Assembly: GCA_020558355.1 (NCBI GenBank)
Contig: JAJCKG010000005.1
Location: 62,001-126,000 of the forward strand
Length of the DNA stretch: 64,000 nucleotides
Direction of reading: 5' to 3'
Origin: a bacterium 210820-DFI.6.37
GTDB taxonomy: Bacteria; Bacillota; Clostridia; Peptostreptococcales; Anaerovoracaceae
Shown here: in pieces, positions 62,901 through 64,000 of the stretch
Layout of the letters: each line of letters opens with the position of its first letter
Numbering within the stretch: position 1 is the first letter of the stretch
Translations under genes and position numbers: made by a program
The notes under the pieces: model-generated
Databases searched by the model: none
Told to the model about the DNA's origin: nothing
What the model saw: the letters and a program-made list of their open reading frames with translations, nothing else

Positions 62901-62952
62901 TCAGCAAAGCCAGAATCACTTTTGTTGTCAGTCGTATGTTCGCGTTACTCAT
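59944..62952 (-). CDS. Secreted BspA-like leucine-rich surface protein with Big_2 and fibronectin III repeats
   Basis: 1002 residues. Signal peptide ending AAYA; an N-terminal domain (about 50-195, RIYDDKGAIAAQY, GDLKYLGNN, GDYTLVFGRDICG) that also occurs in the neighbouring gene; a FIVAR-like stretch; an LRR_5 part (about 380-720: VALPNTVITIGDRAFSNC, IEIPSSVTKLGNSIFDGC, ITIPKSVTSIGNAAFGEC); a Big_2 domain (FWKSSNASVASVSSATGTTI); and two fibronectin-III-like units at the end. No anchor, so released or held by the lysine-rich tail. LRR_5 proteins bind host or other cells in related bacteria. Confidence 0.85.
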   Translation of the reverse strand: MSNANIRLTTKVILALLIMGMFITILPASAAYAADYDHQPENAQENDTNSLKMLDPADISFVSKSDTAYTNKINETIDGTKAEGVRFTFTLRAGMSSFREAEFLERNMPQIRIYDDKGAIAAQYSEGNGDLKYLGNNGSAEKRELYIGVDQGVLDTGDYTLVFGRDICGNNTAKILNYDIIFQFHVRAAPELSVMIQQAEDFVCKVTQPDETGNDKIDDQAPGCYPQAALEALNTSIKEAKGHLGTTGEDAASEELYKALRTFKDARNFEISDFSISGITAKVAVGDSGKALASITAVPDESQYKKVIWSVVKQREDDSAKEVAADNLLVDESTGRWIAAYRGTVCIKATCVKNPKLAEYREVMIDSPEGVVAVNLPDESTRLQTLIEKTGMDINEITSVKVFTSGTGKLTAEDLAYLKSLHKLADLDLKETALETVPAEAFAGHTNLTKVALPNTVITIGDRAFSNCGKLSEIEIPSSVTKLGNSIFDGCNALQTAMKIHAVSPPEYPQNGILSSRIKTIEVPYGCAKDYQDKTGWNSFIIKEGNRQTLYVKVDAPGTLEEASAQQLVKQGITDDQVTDLVISSPEDVQLSRGKDVDTYLKTHFLNATTIDLSQTGLEQNKCNANTFRERISLKYIILPETTENIGTQSFYGCGNLREITIPKSVTSIGNAAFGECDKLGGPIIVEPETPPDFDGIIFPTCVKEIIVPSQSVSRYKKETTWGQFKILPQISIRLSAANISVEAPSEKTLTASVKTYGNCGDTVFWKSSNASVASVSSATGTTITVKALKPGTAVITARDVTGSVTATCKVTVRALNAPKVKAASAGYNKNKVTWTGVSGAAGYTLYRCGKSGVIQKSWSFPASARSHIDTGRATGTAYYYKVRAYKTVNGTRYQGDYSSVVSAKPVPAKVTGVKAKKGGVRKIKVTWKKVTGASGYTVARSLKKTKSYKTVKTVKSGKTVKYTTGKLKKGKRYYFKVRAYRSVKGKKVYGAYSSVVSYKAK

Positions 62953-63019
62953 CCTTCATACCTTAAAACAGGGAACGGCCGCTGAAGTCGATCCAGCCGC
63001 CGTCCCGCATTCCCCACAA

Positions 63020-64000
63020 TTATTTTACTCTTCTCCTTACTACCGCCGCTGCTCCCGCACCTGTCGCCATCAGCATCAGCGCAAGATACAGGCCAAGATT
63101 CATATCATCACCGGTCTGAACCGCATCGTCTTTTGTCTTATCCGCGTCGGCGCTGTCCATTCCATCATGATTTCCGCTCACCGGCTCAGCTTTTGCGTCA
63201 TCGAGCGGATTGTTTGCCGGGTCGTCTGAGTCATTCTCCTCAATTCCAGGTACTGCAGGTTCTGACTCATCACCTTGCACAGTAAACTGGAATTTCACAT
63301 CAACGCCGAGAGAATCCGCATTCTCTGAGACTTTCATATTCTTACCAAATACTAAGACATAGTTCCCTGGCTTTAGCTGGCCCGCTTTGATTTTAACGCT
63401 TACGCTTCTGTCAATATTCTGGCCTAAGAATTCTAAATTTCCTTTATTATGTCCCGCAAGTATTTCGGATTCGATTTCATCATACACCACAAGCTGGCTG
63501 AGCGCATATGTAATAAACGGCTCCGCCTTAAAGTTATCCAACGACATTTTTTTATCCATCATAAAAGTAATGTTTATATCCTCGTCGGCCTTGAAAGCAG
63601 TATTAAAGGAATTCAAATAATGGTTTTCATTATCTTTAATGACTGTAATGGGTGTAGGATATATAATTTCAACTTTTTGTTTTTCTCCCCCTTGCAGCCC
63701 GTAATTTGGATCATCATCGTTGACTTTGATTACAAATACTTTTTTTCCTTTTAAGTCACCCATTTTGTTATACGCTTCAACTTCCAGTTCTACTTCTCCC
63801 GGTACAAGACCTTTGATTCCAATAGGATTTCCTTTTATTGTAGTAATATTATTCGCTACCTCTTTTTTGTTTTCATCAAGAAAGTTGATTACTTCCTTAG
63901 GATCTTTTCTATTCCATTTGTATTGGTAATTATTTTGTCCCTCAACAGCAGCCTCTAATTCCAGAGTCTTCCATCGATCCACTGTAAATACTGTAGATTC
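63020..64000 (-). CDS. Anchored surface protein sharing a domain with its neighbour, N-terminus outside the window
   Basis: The reading frame is open to the window edge, so only the C-terminal 326 or so residues are visible; a GTG at 63982 is probably not the true start. Ig/PKD-like part (LVPGEVELEVEAYNK), then the same domain as the neighbour (VVYDEIESEILA, NLEFLGQN, GNYVLVFGKNM), an acidic linker (DSDDPANNPLDDAK) and AVQTGDDMNLGLYLAL, a TG-D motif with a membrane helix and RRRVK tail, as in sortase substrates. Somewhat A+T-richer than the genome average here. Confidence 0.8.
   Translation of the reverse strand, partial: ESTVFTVDRWKTLELEAAVEGQNNYQYKWNRKDPKEVINFLDENKKEVANNITTIKGNPIGIKGLVPGEVELEVEAYNKMGDLKGKKVFVIKVNDDDPNYGLQGGEKQKVEIIYPTPITVIKDNENHYLNSFNTAFKADEDINITFMMDKKMSLDNFKAEPFITYALSQLVVYDEIESEILAGHNKGNLEFLGQNIDRSVSVKIKAGQLKPGNYVLVFGKNMKVSENADSLGVDVKFQFTVQGDESEPAVPGIEENDSDDPANNPLDDAKAEPVSGNHDGMDSADADKTKDDAVQTGDDMNLGLYLALMLMATGAGAAAVVRRRVK

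Overview
The window looks like a chromosome segment of an anaerobic, Gram-positive member of the Clostridia/Firmicutes with near-balanced base composition. Support: a SipW/TasA-type surface fibre operon, NTF2-less LppX-like lipoproteins, an FMN riboswitch rib operon, PerR with rubrerythrin and peroxiredoxin, BspA-like and Ig-like surface proteins with TG-D style C-termini, strong AGGAGG ribosome sites, and most genes on the minus strand. I cannot name the species. No rRNA, tRNA or CRISPR array was recognised.

Layout. 1-3.9 kb: 3' part of a cation diffusion facilitator, a glycerophosphodiester phosphodiesterase, endonuclease IV and a DUF2804 protein. 3.9-9.3 kb: riboflavin operon ribD-ribE-FGGY kinase-ribBA-ribH behind an FMN riboswitch with two successive hairpins; the sugar kinase is locked into the operon by an 8-base overlap. 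9.3-10.35 kb: a gene-free island with two 253-bp direct repeat copies and an inverted copy of a GTTAAC-bounded repeat. 10.4-15.1 kb: a sipW-tasA-like operon (signal peptidase, three TasA-like proteins, a Pro/Thr/Glu-rich linker protein) whose leader starts with 14 perfect TCTG units (CAGA on the transcript) and then an attenuator-like hairpin spanned by a possible 28-codon leader ORF. 15.4-20.3 kb: a Crp/Fnr-like regulator with a degraded C-terminus, then pstSCAB-phoU with Pho-box-like repeats. 20.4-22.6 kb: a lipoprotein and a PD-(D/E)XK-like protein gene flanked on both sides by direct copies of the GTTAAC repeat. 22.6-29.2 kb: two FAD oxidoreductases tightly coupled to MOSC-mogA-moaC-moaA, and an AAA/DUF4143 ATPase. 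29.3-36.7 kb: two divergent surface proteins, then MoxR-DUF58-transglutaminase-like genes, the last lacking the catalytic cysteine. 36.7-40.9 kb: a BtuCDF/MolBC-like ABC importer and a TiaS-like protein behind a structured leader that I read as a candidate molybdenum/tungsten cofactor riboswitch with a terminator. 41-45.6 kb: NAD synthetase and a PLP amino-acid decarboxylase. 45.7-52.2 kb: two-component system, TatD-linked radical SAM protein, PgeF, acetolactate synthase, PAP2 phosphatase. 52.2-55.2 kb: a large SF1 helicase with a WYL-like N-terminus and a DUF2726 nuclease-like C-terminus. 55.3-59.6 kb: EamA exporter, AraC regulator and a PerR-rubrerythrin-peroxiredoxin unit controlled by a 33-bp palindrome, then a flavin reductase. 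59.9-64 kb: two secreted or anchored surface proteins that share a domain; the last runs off the window.

How parts connect. Molybdopterin synthesis genes and a putative Moco-riboswitch-controlled metal importer within 15 kb suggest active Mo/W metabolism. The riboflavin operon may make its own ribulose 5-phosphate through the embedded kinase. The most interesting unexplained items are the GTTAAC four-site repeat family, the 253-bp repeat, the CAGA repeat at the sipW-tasA transcription start, the TiaS-like/ABC/MoxR operon and the WYL-helicase-nuclease protein.
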